A DNA stretch of 38,870 nt. Source: Candidatus Nanopelagicales bacterium. GTDB lineage: Bacteria; Actinomycetota; Actinomycetes; S36-B12. The notes under the pieces were generated by a model. That model worked only from the letters and a program-made list of their open reading frames with translations. It searched no databases and was not told the origin of the DNA. The DNA is taken from contig JABAYF010000029.1 of NCBI GenBank assembly GCA_018609125.1, positions 1 through 38,870 of the forward strand. The letters run 5' to 3'. Both the position numbers and the translations under genes were made by a program. Of the stretch, positions 9,647 through 19,238 are shown piece by piece. Numbering within the stretch: position 1 is the stretch's first letter; every line of letters starts with the position of its first letter.

Positions 9647-10507
9647 CTACGCGATGCCGGCCACGCGGCGCTGCGCTGCAGCAACGACGTTGGCTAGGAG
9701 CATGGCCCGCGTCATGGGGCCCACTCCCCCGGGCATTGGAGCCAGGAAACCCGCCACCTCGGCTACTTCGGGAGCGACATCGCCCACTAGACCACGTTCG
9801 GTTCGGGTTATCCCGACATCGAGAACGGCCGCGCCAGGCCGCACCCAGTCCGGCTGCACCATCGCGGGCACTCCAGCCGCCGCCACAATAATGTCGGCCC
9901 GCCGGCAGTGGTCGGCAACGTCTACGGTGCCGGTGTGGCACAGGGTCACCGTGGCATTTTCAGATCGCCGGGTCAGCAGCAAGCCCAGCGGGCGACCCAC
10001 CGTGACACCGCGACCGATAACCACCACCTCCGCGCCCGCTAGGGGCACTGCAAAGGCGTTGAGTAAGGCAACGATGCCCGCCGGGGTACAGGGCAGTGGG
10101 GCCGCGATGCCTAGCACCAGCCTGCCGAGGTTCATCGGATGCAGGCCATCAGCATCCTTCTGCGGATCCATCAATTCCAGCACCCGATGGGAGTCCAGCC
10201 CTGCGGGCAGTGGCAACTGCACGATGTATCCGGTGACCGCAGGGTCAGCATTGAGGGCGAGAACCGCGGCCTCCACGTCGGCCTGGGAAGCGTCGGCGGC
10301 CAGATCCACACGAATGGAATTGATCCCGACCTCGGCGCAGTCGCGGTGCTTGCCTCCCACATACGAATGACTACCGGGATCATCGCCAACCAGCACGGTC
10401 GCTAATCCCGGGACCAGGCCCTGACCTGCAAGTTCAGCAACATCGAGCGCCAATTTCGCCTTAACCTGCGCTGCTGTGGCCACGCCATCAAGAATTGTTG
10501 CCGTCAT
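9647..10507 (-). CDS. folD: Bifunctional methylenetetrahydrofolate dehydrogenase / methenyltetrahydrofolate cyclohydrolase
   Basis: FolD converts 5,10-methylene-THF to 10-formyl-THF in two steps, making NADPH. The product is the formyl donor for PurN and PurH, encoded just upstream on the same strand. The catalytic segment [12 protein letters not shown] carries the conserved Tyr and Lys; the second signature is [11 protein letters not shown] (NADP-site loop) and the C-terminal one is [10 protein letters not shown]. Length is normal at 286 residues. I use the ATG at 10507, preceded by AGG 9 nt upstream; a TTG three codons earlier is possible. The gene lies 27 nt after the YdcZ-type transporter gene. 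Confidence 0.96.
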   Translation of the reverse strand: MTATILDGVATAAQVKAKLALDVAELAGQGLVPGLATVLVGDDPGSHSYVGGKHRDCAEVGINSIRVDLAADASQADVEAAVLALNADPAVTGYIVQLPLPAGLDSHRVLELMDPQKDADGLHPMNLGRLVLGIAAPLPCTPAGIVALLNAFAVPLAGAEVVVIGRGVTVGRPLGLLLTRRSENATVTLCHTGTVDVADHCRRADIIVAAAGVPAMVQPDWVRPGAAVLDVGITRTERGLVGDVAPEVAEVAGFLAPMPGGVGPMTRAMLLANVVAAAQRRVAGIA

Positions 10508-10534
10508 GGTGGGCAACCTAGCGAACCAGGTGCG

Positions 10535-11488
10535 CTACTCCTTGACCGCCGCCGAGAGTCGTCGTCGCTGAACCCACTGCGGAGCAGTGCCGACGGCGAC
10601 AGCCACGCCAGCAACGGCCACCCCGACTGCCAACTGCCAGTGGAAAACCGCACCGGGGGTGGGGGCAAAGAGATCGAGTAGAAGCGCACCCAGCAACTGA
10701 CCACTGATGGACAGCAGGGCGAAAAGCAGCACGCCCACCTTTTGCACCACCCAGGCAGCGCTAGCAATGAACAAGACCCCCACTGCACCACCGGTGTAGA
10801 TCCACCACGGACCGGTGGGTAACTGTCCAGGGTCAAAATCTGACAGCGCCCACGCTCCGCCGAGAACCGCACCTAAGAGCACCGAGCCGAGAGTGAAGTT
10901 AATGAACGCCGCCGATACGGCCCGACCGGCCACCGCACCCACTCGGCCATTGATAGCCTGCTGAACCGCGATGAGGAGTCCGGCGGAAAAGGCCAGCAGC
11001 ACCGGCCCAACAGTGGTGAGCAGCGAGCCGCTGAACCGATCCGAAACCGCGATCGTGACACCGATGATGGCCAGTAGCGCGGAGAGCACCCGAGCACCGG
11101 TGATGGGCTGGCGACCCGCCGGTCCAAGACCGATGCGATCGACGAGCAGGCTATTGCTGCTCTGTCCGGCAACCACGGCTACGGTGAACACCGCAACCCC
11201 GATCAGCGGCACGGTAATGCTCTGCACCCCAACAAAAAATCCACCCATGACGCCGCCAAGAACCTGCCACCAGGGCATCTGACGCGTACGAACTGCCGTG
11301 AAAACCGACGCCACACCACGTCGATAGGGACGCCAGGCCAGGAGCATGATCATCAGGATGATCCACCCGGATCCGAAACTGACTAATGCAGCCTGGACCC
11401 CGTTGCCGGTTTCCACCGCTAGCGCACCATTGACCCTGGATTGGTAGGCCGTGAGTGCCCCAACGATGATCGCGGTGGCCCCCACCAC
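10535..11488 (-). CDS. DMT-superfamily transporter, YdcZ (DUF606) type
   Basis: The 317-residue protein is almost entirely hydrophobic with about ten predicted helices. It has an internal duplication typical of drug/metabolite transporters: the first half carries QSRVNGALA (Q16, N20) and the second half carries QQAINGRVG (Q177, N180), the Q-x-x-[VI]-N-G signature of YdcZ repeats. Substrates of the family are mostly unknown. It sits between purH and folD with about 30 nt on each side, an unexpected insertion into a purine/one-carbon operon. The start is GTG at 11488; the frame stays open upstream but offers no better site. Confidence 0.85.
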   Translation of the reverse strand: MVGATAIIVGALTAYQSRVNGALAVETGNGVQAALVSFGSGWIILMIMLLAWRPYRRGVASVFTAVRTRQMPWWQVLGGVMGGFFVGVQSITVPLIGVAVFTVAVVAGQSSNSLLVDRIGLGPAGRQPITGARVLSALLAIIGVTIAVSDRFSGSLLTTVGPVLLAFSAGLLIAVQQAINGRVGAVAGRAVSAAFINFTLGSVLLGAVLGGAWALSDFDPGQLPTGPWWIYTGGAVGVLFIASAAWVVQKVGVLLFALLSISGQLLGALLLDLFAPTPGAVFHWQLAVGVAVAGVAVAVGTAPQWVQRRRLSAAVKE

Positions 11489-11519
11489 AAGCGTGCCAAC
11501 CGGAGCCTTCCGGGCTGAC

Positions 11520-13061
11520 CTAGTGGAAAAAATGACGCACTCCAGTCAGGTACATGGTGGCTCCGGCTGCCCGCGCCGCAGCGATGACTTCCTCATCCCG
11601 TACCGAGCCACCCGGTTGCACGATCGCCCGTACACCGGCCTGGAGTAAGACCTCAAGCCCGTCGGGAAACGGGAAGAACGCATCCGAGGCAGCGACACAG
11701 CCCCGCACTCTGTCCTCCCCGGCCCGAGCCACCGCCAGTCGCGCAGAATCCACGCGGTTGACCTGCCCCATGCCAACCCCAACCGCGGCACCATCCTTAG
11801 CCAGCAAAATCGCATTCGACTTCACCGCTCGCACACTTCGCCAGGCAAACTCCAAATCGGCCAAGGTTTGCCCATCAGCTGGCTCACCACAGGCCAGGGT
11901 CCAGGTACCGGCCGGATCTCCGGCAGCTGCGATGGTGTCAAGCTGTTGCACCAGGAGGCCGCCGCTAATCGCTCGCCACTCCGTTTCACGCTCAACGCTG
12001 CTGATAGTGCGCAACACCCTCAGATTGGGTTTGGCGGCCAAGACCTCCAGCGCCTGCGCTTCATACCCTGGTGCAATCACCACCTCGGTGAACACCGGAG
12101 CCATCGCCTCAGCCATGGCCGCGGTAACGATGCGATTGGCCGCAACCACTCCACCGAATGCGGAGACCGGGTCGGTGTCAAATGCTTTGCTGTACGCCGC
12201 GCAAATGTTGTCGCCGACCGCGATACCGCACGGATTCGCGTGCTTAATGATGGCGACCGCCGCCTGCGCATGATCTGTCGCAGCGCGCAGTGCCGCATCA
12301 GCATCAACGTAGTTGTTGTACGACATCTCCTTGCCCTGTAGTTGCTCGGCCCCGGCCAACCCGCCCGCGCCGCCGCTTGTCCGGTAAACACCGGCCTGCT
12401 GATGCGGGTTTTCGCCGTAGCGCAGTCCGGCAGAAAGCACGTAGGTTGACCCAACCCATGGGCTGGGCGATTGTTCTCGCATCATCCAGGTGGCGATCGC
12501 AACGTCGTACGTGGCGGTGTGTGCAAAGGCATCGGCTGCTAACTGTTGACGCTGCGGTAGAGAGAAACCACCGTCGTTGAGTGCGGCGATAATCTGTGGG
12601 TACATCGTCGGGGACACAACAACAGCCACGTGGGCGAAATTTTTGGCCGATGCCCGCACCATTGCGGGTCCACCAATATCAATCTGCTCAACACACTCGC
12701 CAGCTTCGGCACCCGTTGCCACCGAATCGGTGAACGGATAGAGATTAACCACCACCAGCTCGAAGGGTTCGATCCCCAAATCGTGGAGTTGGTCTACATG
12801 GTCGGTCAAGGACAGGTCAGCCAGCAAGCCGGCATGAATGTGCGGATGCAGTGTTTTTACACGCCCGTTGAGACACTCAGGAAATCCCGTTACGTCCACC
12901 ACGGGGGTAACCGCAATACCGTGCTCCATAATCGTCTTCGCCGTTGAACCGGTTGACACGATCTGCACTCCGGCTTGATCGAGCGCCCGGGCGAGTTCGA
13001 CCAATCCGGTCTTGTCGTACACAGACACTAGGGCTCGACGAATGCGTCGGCGTTGGGTCAC
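11520..13061 (-). CDS. purH: Bifunctional AICAR formyltransferase / IMP cyclohydrolase
   Basis: PurH catalyses the last two steps to IMP, using 10-formyl-THF. The 513-residue protein has an N-terminal MGS-fold cyclohydrolase domain (VSVYDKTGL at 12-20, STGST at 36-40, [13 protein letters not shown]) and a C-terminal AICAR transformylase domain ([10 protein letters not shown] at about 214, [11 protein letters not shown], catalytic Lys273-His274 in KHANPCG, and PGGSVRDEE near the end). It ends in HFFH like other PurH proteins. The GTG start overlaps the purN stop by 4 nt (GTGA, 13058-13061), indicating translational coupling. Confidence 0.97.
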   Translation of the reverse strand: MTQRRRIRRALVSVYDKTGLVELARALDQAGVQIVSTGSTAKTIMEHGIAVTPVVDVTGFPECLNGRVKTLHPHIHAGLLADLSLTDHVDQLHDLGIEPFELVVVNLYPFTDSVATGAEAGECVEQIDIGGPAMVRASAKNFAHVAVVVSPTMYPQIIAALNDGGFSLPQRQQLAADAFAHTATYDVAIATWMMREQSPSPWVGSTYVLSAGLRYGENPHQQAGVYRTSGGAGGLAGAEQLQGKEMSYNNYVDADAALRAATDHAQAAVAIIKHANPCGIAVGDNICAAYSKAFDTDPVSAFGGVVAANRIVTAAMAEAMAPVFTEVVIAPGYEAQALEVLAAKPNLRVLRTISSVERETEWRAISGGLLVQQLDTIAAAGDPAGTWTLACGEPADGQTLADLEFAWRSVRAVKSNAILLAKDGAAVGVGMGQVNRVDSARLAVARAGEDRVRGCVAASDAFFPFPDGLEVLLQAGVRAIVQPGGSVRDEEVIAAARAAGATMYLTGVRHFFH

Positions 13062-13654
13062 GGAATTGATACCTTTCGTCCGGTGACCGTGCAGCCCATG
13101 CGGGCGAGGTCACGTATTACGGTGAGCAGCAATCGCCGCTCAACTTCTTTGATTCGCTCGTGCAGGCTCGATTCGGTGTCCTCTGCGAAGACCCCCACTG
13201 CCTCCTGGGCAATGATCGGCCCAGTGTCGACACCGGCGTCGACAAGGTGGATCGTGCAGCCGCTGACTCGCACGCCGTACGCCAGTGCGTCTGCAACCCC
13301 GTGCGCCCCAGCAAACGCGGGCAAAAGAGCCGGGTGGGAGTTAACGATCCGGCCAGCGAACCGCTCGACGGTCACCCCATCGAGAATGCGCATAAATCCC
13401 GCACACACGATCCAGTCGGGTTTGTGGGCCGCGATCGCGGCGGTCAGTTGCCGGTTCCATAACGCTCGATCGGATTGTGGCGCAACTACCTCAGCAGGTA
13501 CCCCCGCCGTCCTCGCCCGATCCAGCGCAACAGCATCGGCCCGATCAGAAATTACCGCACACACCATCAGATCAGGATCAAGGAATCCAACGTCTAGCAG
13601 CGCCTGCAGCAGGGTGCCACTTCCCGACGCTAAAACAACAATCCGCGCTGCCAC
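13058..13654 (-). CDS. purN: Phosphoribosylglycinamide formyltransferase (GART)
   Basis: PurN transfers a formyl group from 10-formyl-THF to GAR in purine synthesis. The phosphate-binding loop reads [11 protein letters not shown] near the N-terminus (mycobacterial homologues also have Leu-Leu here), followed by the catalytic segment NSHPALLP (Asn, His) and [11 protein letters not shown] (catalytic Asp). I place the start at GTG 13654, giving [13 protein letters not shown], the usual beginning of actinobacterial PurN (198 residues), with AGG about 10 nt upstream. A longer frame from 13729 would add 25 residues and overlap the previous gene. The stop overlaps the purH start. Confidence 0.95.
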   Translation of the reverse strand: MAARIVVLASGSGTLLQALLDVGFLDPDLMVCAVISDRADAVALDRARTAGVPAEVVAPQSDRALWNRQLTAAIAAHKPDWIVCAGFMRILDGVTVERFAGRIVNSHPALLPAFAGAHGVADALAYGVRVSGCTIHLVDAGVDTGPIIAQEAVGVFAEDTESSLHERIKEVERRLLLTVIRDLARMGCTVTGRKVSIP

Positions 13655-13682
13655 GATCGCAGAGCCTACGCGGTCGGCTAAT

Positions 13683-14291
13683 TCAGCCGCGCACGACGAT
13701 GTCGCCGGCGAACCTATCGTGGTAGCCACGTAGCCAGCCGCTTCGATCCCAAAGCGGCGAAATGCCGATGGCGATCGTGACCAGCCACGCCCACGGGCCG
13801 ATAACCGGAACGATGCTCAACACCGCCGCGATGCCGAAAAGGGCAAACCAACGCTTGGTCGATACCGCCCAGCCCGGACGTCCGCCGGTCTTGGCATTGA
13901 CGCAGGTGATGCCCACGACCCACCCACCCATGGTGCGACCGAGGGTCGCAATCGCCACGATGAGGTAGACCGCCGTCACCAAAAAGGGAAGCAGGTCTGC
14001 GATATCGAAGAGTTCCGCGTGCGGATTAATCATGATCTGCTCGCCCGTTTGGGCATCGATGCGGATTTGTTTAACCGTGCCCTCTGATCGCAGCGTCGGG
14101 GTAATAACACCCACCACCACCATGATGAGCAATGCATCAATGGCGGCACCGGCGATGCGGCGAGGCACCGATGCCAGTGTTACGCGTGCCTTTTTTGTTT
14201 CCTGCGGCGATACCGCGACCGCTTGTGCGGCCGGGGCTTCGGCATTGCGGGTTGCCGATCGTGTTCGGGAATTGTCAATCGCGCTGGACAT
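13683..14291 (-). CDS. RDD-family membrane protein
   Basis: This protein has about 202 residues from the ATG at 14291, which is preceded by a strong GGAAGGAAG site; a longer frame from 14366 is not needed. A variable Ala/Thr-rich N-terminus is followed by the RDD domain: PRRIAGAAIDALLI (Arg and Asp characteristic of the family) and GRTMGGWVVGITCVNAKTG, with three to four hydrophobic helices. RDD proteins are poorly understood; a few have been linked to ion or antiporter functions. The gene begins 17 nt inside the end of the PerM-like gene and ends 28 nt before purN, so it is embedded in the suc-pur operon. No specific role can be assigned. Confidence 0.85.
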   Translation of the reverse strand: MSSAIDNSRTRSATRNAEAPAAQAVAVSPQETKKARVTLASVPRRIAGAAIDALLIMVVVGVITPTLRSEGTVKQIRIDAQTGEQIMINPHAELFDIADLLPFLVTAVYLIVAIATLGRTMGGWVVGITCVNAKTGGRPGWAVSTKRWFALFGIAAVLSIVPVIGPWAWLVTIAIGISPLWDRSGWLRGYHDRFAGDIVVRG

Positions 14292-15600
14292 AACGCAACT
14301 TCCTTCCCGCCGGTGCGTTTCGTTCGTGGTCGTGCCACGCCTCGTCATTTTGATGCGCGTGGTCACTCCACAAAGTGGGCACTACCACAATGAGGTATCC
14401 CAGCACCCAAAGCAGACACGCCACGCCGACGGCCGAGACCACGTGTGGACCGATGCCGGCGAGTCGGTTGCTGCCCAGGTCCCCTGATGCAGCGATAAGG
14501 AGACCGAGGAGCAGGACGGCCGACACCATCAGCGACAGCAGCGAGCCAACCACCAGGTGCACCCCACGCAGATTTCGTCGGCGTAGCAGACCCGCTGCGA
14601 GCACACCGGCTAGCACGCCCACCAGAGGTAGGGCCGCAGCACCAGGAGGCGGTGGTACCGGCATCATCGTGAAGTAGGGCAGGGCGGGTAATTCCGGCAG
14701 GGCCAGCGCCGAGAAAGGGCTTACGGTTGCCTCCGCGATTGGCGCGAAACCAACACCAAGTCCGTAGGACACCGCCCAACCAATAGCAACCGGCAGGTAA
14801 CCCACAGCTATTGCGGTTACCGCTACCAATCCACCAACATCAAGACCGCCGAATGCGGCGATTGGACCGGACCCCGACCCACCGGGTGCCATCGCCACGC
14901 CCACGGCAGCGACACCTACCAGCACACCACCAGCAACGACCCAGACGAGAAAACCGGTGAGGCCCGCGGCAACGCAGTGAAGGATATTGCGAGGTATCTT
15001 CTGCACCGTTTGTCGCAGTTGCCCCTGATAACTTTTCACCCCCAGGGTAAGACAAACACCGCCGAGGATCACCCCGGTGAGTAAGAGACGTCCCGGTGCC
15101 GGTGCCGGTGGGCCGATGAACCAGGCCAGGCCCAACCCAAGAGCGCAGTAAACGGCAGTTGCGGCTGAAACCACGATGGCGGTGGGAATCAGGCCTGCGG
15201 CGGAACTCACTCGCCCCGCCCATCTGCCCGAGGCAAACAAAATGACCGCAATGACTATTGCCCAACCCCACGGAAGCAGGGTGATCGTGACATCTCCCAG
15301 GGCCACCGGTAACCCCTGAGCTGCCCAGAAGGCTTGCGCCGCGACGACAAGGACTGAATCATTAAATGCGCCGGAGTTCTCCGCGGTAAACCACACCAGT
15401 GCCGGCAGGACTAAGAAAGCGACCCAAACAATCGCCGTTGCCCCCAGCGCTGCGACAGCACCGGCCACACCGGCTGGCCAACCTGAGCCACGAGCCACTG
15501 TCACAGCGTCGGCATCGGGTCGCGCAGGTGTCCGGGATTCGTCAGATTGATCGGGCGGCAGCCCACGCGACGCACCAGTCACACGCGTCACATTGGCCAC
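14275..15600 (-). CDS. DUF6350 / PerM-like polytopic membrane protein
   Basis: The 441-residue protein has a charged N-terminus of about 40 residues followed by around ten hydrophobic segments rich in Gly, Ala and Val, and a short basic tail. M. tuberculosis PerM, a DUF6350 protein tied to cell division and persistence, is encoded immediately upstream of purN-purH, and the same placement between sucCD and purNH is seen here. I therefore call it PerM-like from topology plus position, not from a catalytic motif. The start is GTG at 15600; 56 nt separate it from sucD. The 3' end overlaps the RDD gene. Confidence 0.75.
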   Translation of the reverse strand: MANVTRVTGASRGLPPDQSDESRTPARPDADAVTVARGSGWPAGVAGAVAALGATAIVWVAFLVLPALVWFTAENSGAFNDSVLVVAAQAFWAAQGLPVALGDVTITLLPWGWAIVIAVILFASGRWAGRVSSAAGLIPTAIVVSAATAVYCALGLGLAWFIGPPAPAPGRLLLTGVILGGVCLTLGVKSYQGQLRQTVQKIPRNILHCVAAGLTGFLVWVVAGGVLVGVAAVGVAMAPGGSGSGPIAAFGGLDVGGLVAVTAIAVGYLPVAIGWAVSYGLGVGFAPIAEATVSPFSALALPELPALPYFTMMPVPPPPGAAALPLVGVLAGVLAAGLLRRRNLRGVHLVVGSLLSLMVSAVLLLGLLIAASGDLGSNRLAGIGPHVVSAVGVACLLWVLGYLIVVVPTLWSDHAHQNDEAWHDHERNAPAGRKLRYVQRD

Positions 15601-15656
15601 CGACCTAGGGTGTCAGCAAAGTGTCCCGCAAACCGGTAGCGGCACGCGGTAACCGC

Positions 15657-16529
15657 CTACGAGCCGGTGATGATGGTGCGCATCAGCCGAGCTGCCTCGC
15701 TCGGAGTCTTGCCGACCCGCACACCAGCCGCCTCGAGCGCTTCGGCTTTGGCCGTTGCCGTACCCGATGAACCAGACACGATGGCACCGGCATGACCCAT
15801 GGTTTTGCCCTCTGGCGCGGTGAAGCCCGCGATATAGCCGACAACCGGCTTGTTGATGTGTGCGGCAATGTGCGCGGCGGCGCGCTCTTCGGCGTCGCCA
15901 CCAATTTCACCGATCATGACGATCGCATCAGTTTCTGGGTCAGCCTCGAATGCATCAAGGCAATCAATGTGGGTGGTACCGATAATCGGGTCCCCACCGA
16001 TGCCGACGCAGGTAGAGAAACCGATATCGCGCAGTTCGTACATCATCTGATACGTCAGCGTTCCTGACTTGGAGACCAGGCCGATGCGACCCCGGCCGGT
16101 GATGTCAGCTGGAATGATGCCCGCGTTGGACAACCCCGGGGAAATGATTCCCGGACAGTTGGGTCCGATGATGCGCGTGCTACCGGAGTTTTGAGCGTAT
16201 TGAAAAAAGGCTGCGGTGTCGTGAACGGGGACACCTTCGGTGATGACCACGCAGAGGGGCACCTGCGCATTGACGGACTCTTGCACCGCTGCTTTGGCGA
16301 ATCTTGGCGGAACAAAAACAACGCAAACATTTGCTCCGGTTTGTTCCACCGCGGTAGCGACGTCGCCGAAGACCGGAATCCCGTCAACAGCCGTCCCACC
16401 CTTACCGGGGGTGACACCGGCCACCACCTCAGCTCCGCTAGCCACCATGCGGCGGGTGTGCTTGGTGCCCTCCGACCCGGTCATGCCCTGAACAAGGATC
16501 CTGCTTTTCGAATCAAGCCAAATCGACAT
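15657..16529 (-). CDS. sucD: Succinyl-CoA synthetase (ADP/GDP-forming) alpha subunit
   Basis: The alpha subunit binds CoA and carries the phosphorylated histidine in the reaction succinyl-CoA + NDP + Pi to succinate + NTP + CoA. The protein is 290 residues. The CoA-binding N-terminus has [12 protein letters not shown] and VTPGKGG; the middle has [11 protein letters not shown]; and the active-site His246 lies in [10 protein letters not shown]. It starts 9 nt after the sucC stop, so the subunits are cotranscribed and probably coupled. Confidence 0.97.
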   Translation of the reverse strand: MSIWLDSKSRILVQGMTGSEGTKHTRRMVASGAEVVAGVTPGKGGTAVDGIPVFGDVATAVEQTGANVCVVFVPPRFAKAAVQESVNAQVPLCVVITEGVPVHDTAAFFQYAQNSGSTRIIGPNCPGIISPGLSNAGIIPADITGRGRIGLVSKSGTLTYQMMYELRDIGFSTCVGIGGDPIIGTTHIDCLDAFEADPETDAIVMIGEIGGDAEERAAAHIAAHINKPVVGYIAGFTAPEGKTMGHAGAIVSGSSGTATAKAEALEAAGVRVGKTPSEAARLMRTIITGS

Positions 16530-16538
16530 GGTGTGCGG

Positions 16539-17723
16539 TCACTTCCCTTCGGGGCCGGCAGCAAGTTGTGCCACCCGGCGTGCGGCATCGTCCATGGTGT
16601 CAACGAGTTCAACGAGTTCATCACCGAAGTCGGTGAGGATGCGTCGACCCTCCTCTGCATTATTGCCGTCGATGCGACACACAATCGGTTTGCTCACCTG
16701 CGCACCGCGCGCGGCTAACTCGCCCATCGCCGCCACGATGCCATTAGCCACCGCATCACACGAAGTGATGCCACCAAAGACATTGACGAACACGGCACGG
16801 ACGTCGGGGTCATTCAACACAATGTCCAAGCCGTTACTCATCACCGCGGCGCTTGCGCCACCACCGATGTCGAGGAAGTTGGCCGGGCGCACGCCACCAA
16901 ATTCTTCACCGGCATAGGCCACCACGTCCAAGGTGCTCATGACCAGCCCGGCACCGTTGCCGATGATGCCCACCTCACCGTCAAGTTTGACGTAGTTCAA
17001 ATCAAGTTCGCCAGCACGCAATTCAATCGGGTCTATGCCCTCACGATCTACTAGATCAGCGTGATGCTCGTGTCGATAGTGGGCGTTGCCGTCCAAGGTG
17101 ACCTTGCCATCAAGCGCGAGCACCCGACCATCGGTGGTCAGGACGAGTGGGTTGACCTCCACCAAAGTGGCATCCTCCGCGGTCATCACCCGCCACAGAC
17201 CGACCAGGATTTCTGCCGTGGCCTGTTGCACCGCCACCGGAAACTTCGCGGCCACCACCATGCGTTGCGCCAATTCCATTGTCATGCCATCAATGGCATC
17301 CACACGCTCGCGGATCAAGGCCTCCGGGCGCGTAGCGGCGACCTCTTCAATTTCCACCCCGCCCTCCACGCTGGCCATGGCCAGGAAGGACCTATTGGAC
17401 CGATCGAGCAGGATGGAAATGTAGTACTCCTCGGCGATGTCAGCGGCCTCCGTGACGAGCAGGCGCGACACCACGTGACCCTTGATATCTAAGCCGAGAA
17501 TGTCGCGGGCCCGCTCGGCGGCCTCATCGGGGTCGGCGGCCAGTTTTACCCCACCAGCCTTGCCGCGACCCCCGGTCTTAACCTGGGCCTTCACCACCAC
17601 GGGTCCGCCAATCTTGCGGGCGATCTCGCGGGCCTGTTCCGCCGTAGTACACACCTCGCCGGGGGTCACGGCAACGTTGTGTACATCAAAAAGATGCTTG
17701 GCCTGGTATTCGTATAGGTCCAC
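16539..17723 (-). CDS. sucC: Succinyl-CoA synthetase (ADP/GDP-forming) beta subunit
   Basis: The 394-residue beta subunit holds the ATP-grasp nucleotide site. It starts with the family signature DLYEYQAK, then has [20 protein letters not shown] (nucleotide loop), EVNPLVLT (metal-binding Glu/Asn), a glycine-rich [13 protein letters not shown] and GG(G)ASAAVM near the succinyl phosphate site, and FVNVFGGI. Start is GTG at 17723 with AAGGTGG about 9 nt upstream. It is the first gene of the long leftward run sucC-sucD-PerM-like-RDD-purN-purH-ydcZ-folD-DUF3017. Confidence 0.97.
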   Translation of the reverse strand: MDLYEYQAKHLFDVHNVAVTPGEVCTTAEQAREIARKIGGPVVVKAQVKTGGRGKAGGVKLAADPDEAAERARDILGLDIKGHVVSRLLVTEAADIAEEYYISILLDRSNRSFLAMASVEGGVEIEEVAATRPEALIRERVDAIDGMTMELAQRMVVAAKFPVAVQQATAEILVGLWRVMTAEDATLVEVNPLVLTTDGRVLALDGKVTLDGNAHYRHEHHADLVDREGIDPIELRAGELDLNYVKLDGEVGIIGNGAGLVMSTLDVVAYAGEEFGGVRPANFLDIGGGASAAVMSNGLDIVLNDPDVRAVFVNVFGGITSCDAVANGIVAAMGELAARGAQVSKPIVCRIDGNNAEEGRRILTDFGDELVELVDTMDDAARRVAQLAAGPEGK

Positions 17724-17759
17724 GGCTTGCCACCTTCTGCCGATGCGGCGTCCACTCGT

Positions 17760-17781
17760 GGTTGCGTCCGAGCGAGCAACC
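17760..17781. terminator. Weak hairpin between the B12-protein gene and sucC
   Basis: Perfect 6-bp arms GGTTGC/GCAACC flank a 10-nt loop in the gap after the B12-binding protein gene and before sucC, both read leftward. There is no T tract. It could be a weak terminator or sit in the sucC leader. Confidence 0.22.
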
Positions 17782-17827
17782 TTGGGCCGAACCTTACTGA
17801 GGCGGTGTGGGCCAAACCTGCCTGGGT

Positions 17828-18271
17828 TCAGTCTTGTCGGACCGATCGAGTGCGAACAAAGTCCACCACCGCCATCGTTGGTGTGCCCGGACCAAAAACC
17901 TCAGCCACCCCGATCGCGCGCAATTGATCGGCATCCTCAGTCGGAATGATGCCGCCACCAAAGACCACGATGTCGGTCGCATCACGCTCGCCCAGCAGGC
18001 GGAGCACCTCGGTAAACAGCGTGAGGTGTGCACCCGACAAAATCGACAAACCGATGAAATCCGCGTCCTCTTGGATCGCGGTATCCACGACCTGAGCCGG
18101 GGTCTGATGGAGTCCGGTGTAGATCACTTCAATCCCGGCATCTCGCAGGGCACGGGCGATCACTTTGGCTCCGCGGTCATGTCCATCGAGGCCCGGTTTG
18201 GCAATGACGACTCGAACTGGGCCGGCATGGGGCGTTGATGCCGTGTCCTGCGCTGCAGATCCCGCGTTCAT
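17828..18271 (-). CDS. Stand-alone cobalamin B12-binding protein, acyl-CoA mutase small subunit type (IcmB/HcmB-like)
   Basis: The 147-residue protein is a single B12-binding domain with the base-off/His-on motif DxHxxG at Asp29-x-His31-x2-Gly34 ([15 protein letters not shown]), then LSILSGAH and VFGGGIIP, the other two cobalamin-contacting loops. Such free domains are small subunits of two-part adenosylcobalamin mutases (isobutyryl-CoA, 2-hydroxyisobutyryl-CoA or methylmalonyl-CoA mutases), pairing with a large catalytic subunit. No large subunit is in this window. I use the ATG at 18271; the frame runs open to 18676, but that extension is antisense to the hydrolase gene and shows no conserved features. 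A related gene lies near the lipase and pcrA in Streptomyces, so the neighbourhood is conserved. Confidence 0.87.
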   Translation of the reverse strand: MNAGSAAQDTASTPHAGPVRVVIAKPGLDGHDRGAKVIARALRDAGIEVIYTGLHQTPAQVVDTAIQEDADFIGLSILSGAHLTLFTEVLRLLGERDATDIVVFGGGIIPTEDADQLRAIGVAEVFGPGTPTMAVVDFVRTRSVRQD

Positions 18272-18279
18272 GAGGCCAC

Positions 18280-18285
18280 AGCCTA
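18280..18285 (-). promoter_or_regulatory. Candidate -10 box (TAGGCT) for the B12-binding protein gene
   Basis: Read on the minus strand the hexamer is TAGGCT, ending 8 nt before the ATG at 18271. No clear Shine-Dalgarno is present. It supports the internal start and a near-leaderless transcript. Confidence 0.4.
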
Positions 18286-18287
18286 GG

Positions 18288-18322
18288 TTGACGGTGATTG
18301 CGGTCATATCCAGGGTTACCGT
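18288..18322 (+). promoter_or_regulatory. Candidate promoter of the alpha/beta hydrolase gene
   Basis: Two overlapping readings are possible. TTGACG at 18288-18293 is followed after 17 nt by CAGGGT (18311-18316). Alternatively TACCGT (18317-18322) fits TANNNT and ends 7 nt before the GTG at 18330, giving a leaderless mRNA. Both put transcription just before the chosen start. Confidence 0.4.
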
Positions 18323-18329
18323 TAGGGCT

Positions 18330-19238
18330 GTGACGGACCGGGTGATGCAGGGCGACACCGGATCTGACGTGTCCGCGTCGGGGCCGATGAACACCATCGC
18401 CCGCTTTCGCCGAAGCGTCCTATCCCCGCAGGGGGTACGCGGCACCGCGGTAGAAGCTGCTTGGATTACCGCGCATCTGGCGATGTACCCACTCGGTTTC
18501 GTCCAGGAACGAGCGCGACTACAACTGGAACACACATCCCTCGATGGCCTGCCGCCTGCGCAGCGCGGCCTACTCGTTGGCGATGTGGTCGCTGCAGGCA
18601 CGCCGATCGTGTTAGTGCATGGGTTGGTGGACAACCGATCGATTTTTTCGATGATGCGTCGAGCATTGAGCCGCAAAGGGTTCGGGTCTATTTACGCCTT
18701 GAACTATTCGCCACTAACCGACGATATTCCGACTGTCGCCATACGGTTGGGTGATCTGGTGGATGAGGTCTGCGAGGAAACCGGCCACGATCGGGTGCAC
18801 ATCATCGGGCACTCCATGGGTGGTCTGATCGGGCGATATTTGGTGCAGCGTCTGGGTGGCCACGAGCGGGTACACACGCTGGTTACCATGGGCACACCAC
18901 ACCAGGGCACGGCACCCGCACGATTCATACCGCATCCGGTTGTTCAACAAATGCGTTCTGATGGTGCACTCATTAGTGAGTTGGCCGAGCCCGCTCCAGG
19001 ATGCGATACCCGCATCCTGGCCTTTTGGTCAGACCTGGACCAATTCGTCATCCCCAAGACCAACGCCCGTGTGCAGCACCGCGACCTCAACGCGCGCAAC
19101 GTGTTCGTCCCCGGCGTAGGGCATATGTCGTTGCCGGTAGATCGGCGCGTCATTCACGAAATCAGCACGACGCTTGCACAACTAAACGGGCCCACAGCAC
19201 TGCCTCAACCGACATCGAGGCGCTCAACCGGGGCATAG
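18330..19238 (+). CDS. Alpha/beta-hydrolase, lipase-like
   Basis: The protein of about 302 residues has a lipase-type alpha/beta-hydrolase core. It shows an oxyanion/strand motif [12 protein letters not shown], the nucleophile elbow GHSMGG, a likely acid in FWSDLDQFV and the catalytic His in GVGHMSLP. The hydrophobic N-terminal segment before the core may associate with the membrane; there is no clear signal peptide. The substrate, probably an ester, is unknown. I take GTG 18330 as start because a candidate promoter ends just before it; ATGs at 18345 and 18387 are alternatives, while the frame further upstream overlaps the divergent B12 gene. Its last 34 nt overlap the end of convergent pcrA. 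Confidence 0.82.
   Translation: MTDRVMQGDTGSDVSASGPMNTIARFRRSVLSPQGVRGTAVEAAWITAHLAMYPLGFVQERARLQLEHTSLDGLPPAQRGLLVGDVVAAGTPIVLVHGLVDNRSIFSMMRRALSRKGFGSIYALNYSPLTDDIPTVAIRLGDLVDEVCEETGHDRVHIIGHSMGGLIGRYLVQRLGGHERVHTLVTMGTPHQGTAPARFIPHPVVQQMRSDGALISELAEPAPGCDTRILAFWSDLDQFVIPKTNARVQHRDLNARNVFVPGVGHMSLPVDRRVIHEISTTLAQLNGPTALPQPTSRRSTGA

Noticed and set aside
13655-13729. Longer N-terminus of PurN starting at 13729
   Set aside because: It overlaps the RDD gene and adds residues not found in PurN; the GTG at 13654 gives the usual beginning.
18272-18676. N-terminal extension of the B12-binding protein
   Set aside because: The open frame is antisense to the hydrolase and shows no conserved sequence; the B12 domain begins just after the ATG at 18271.
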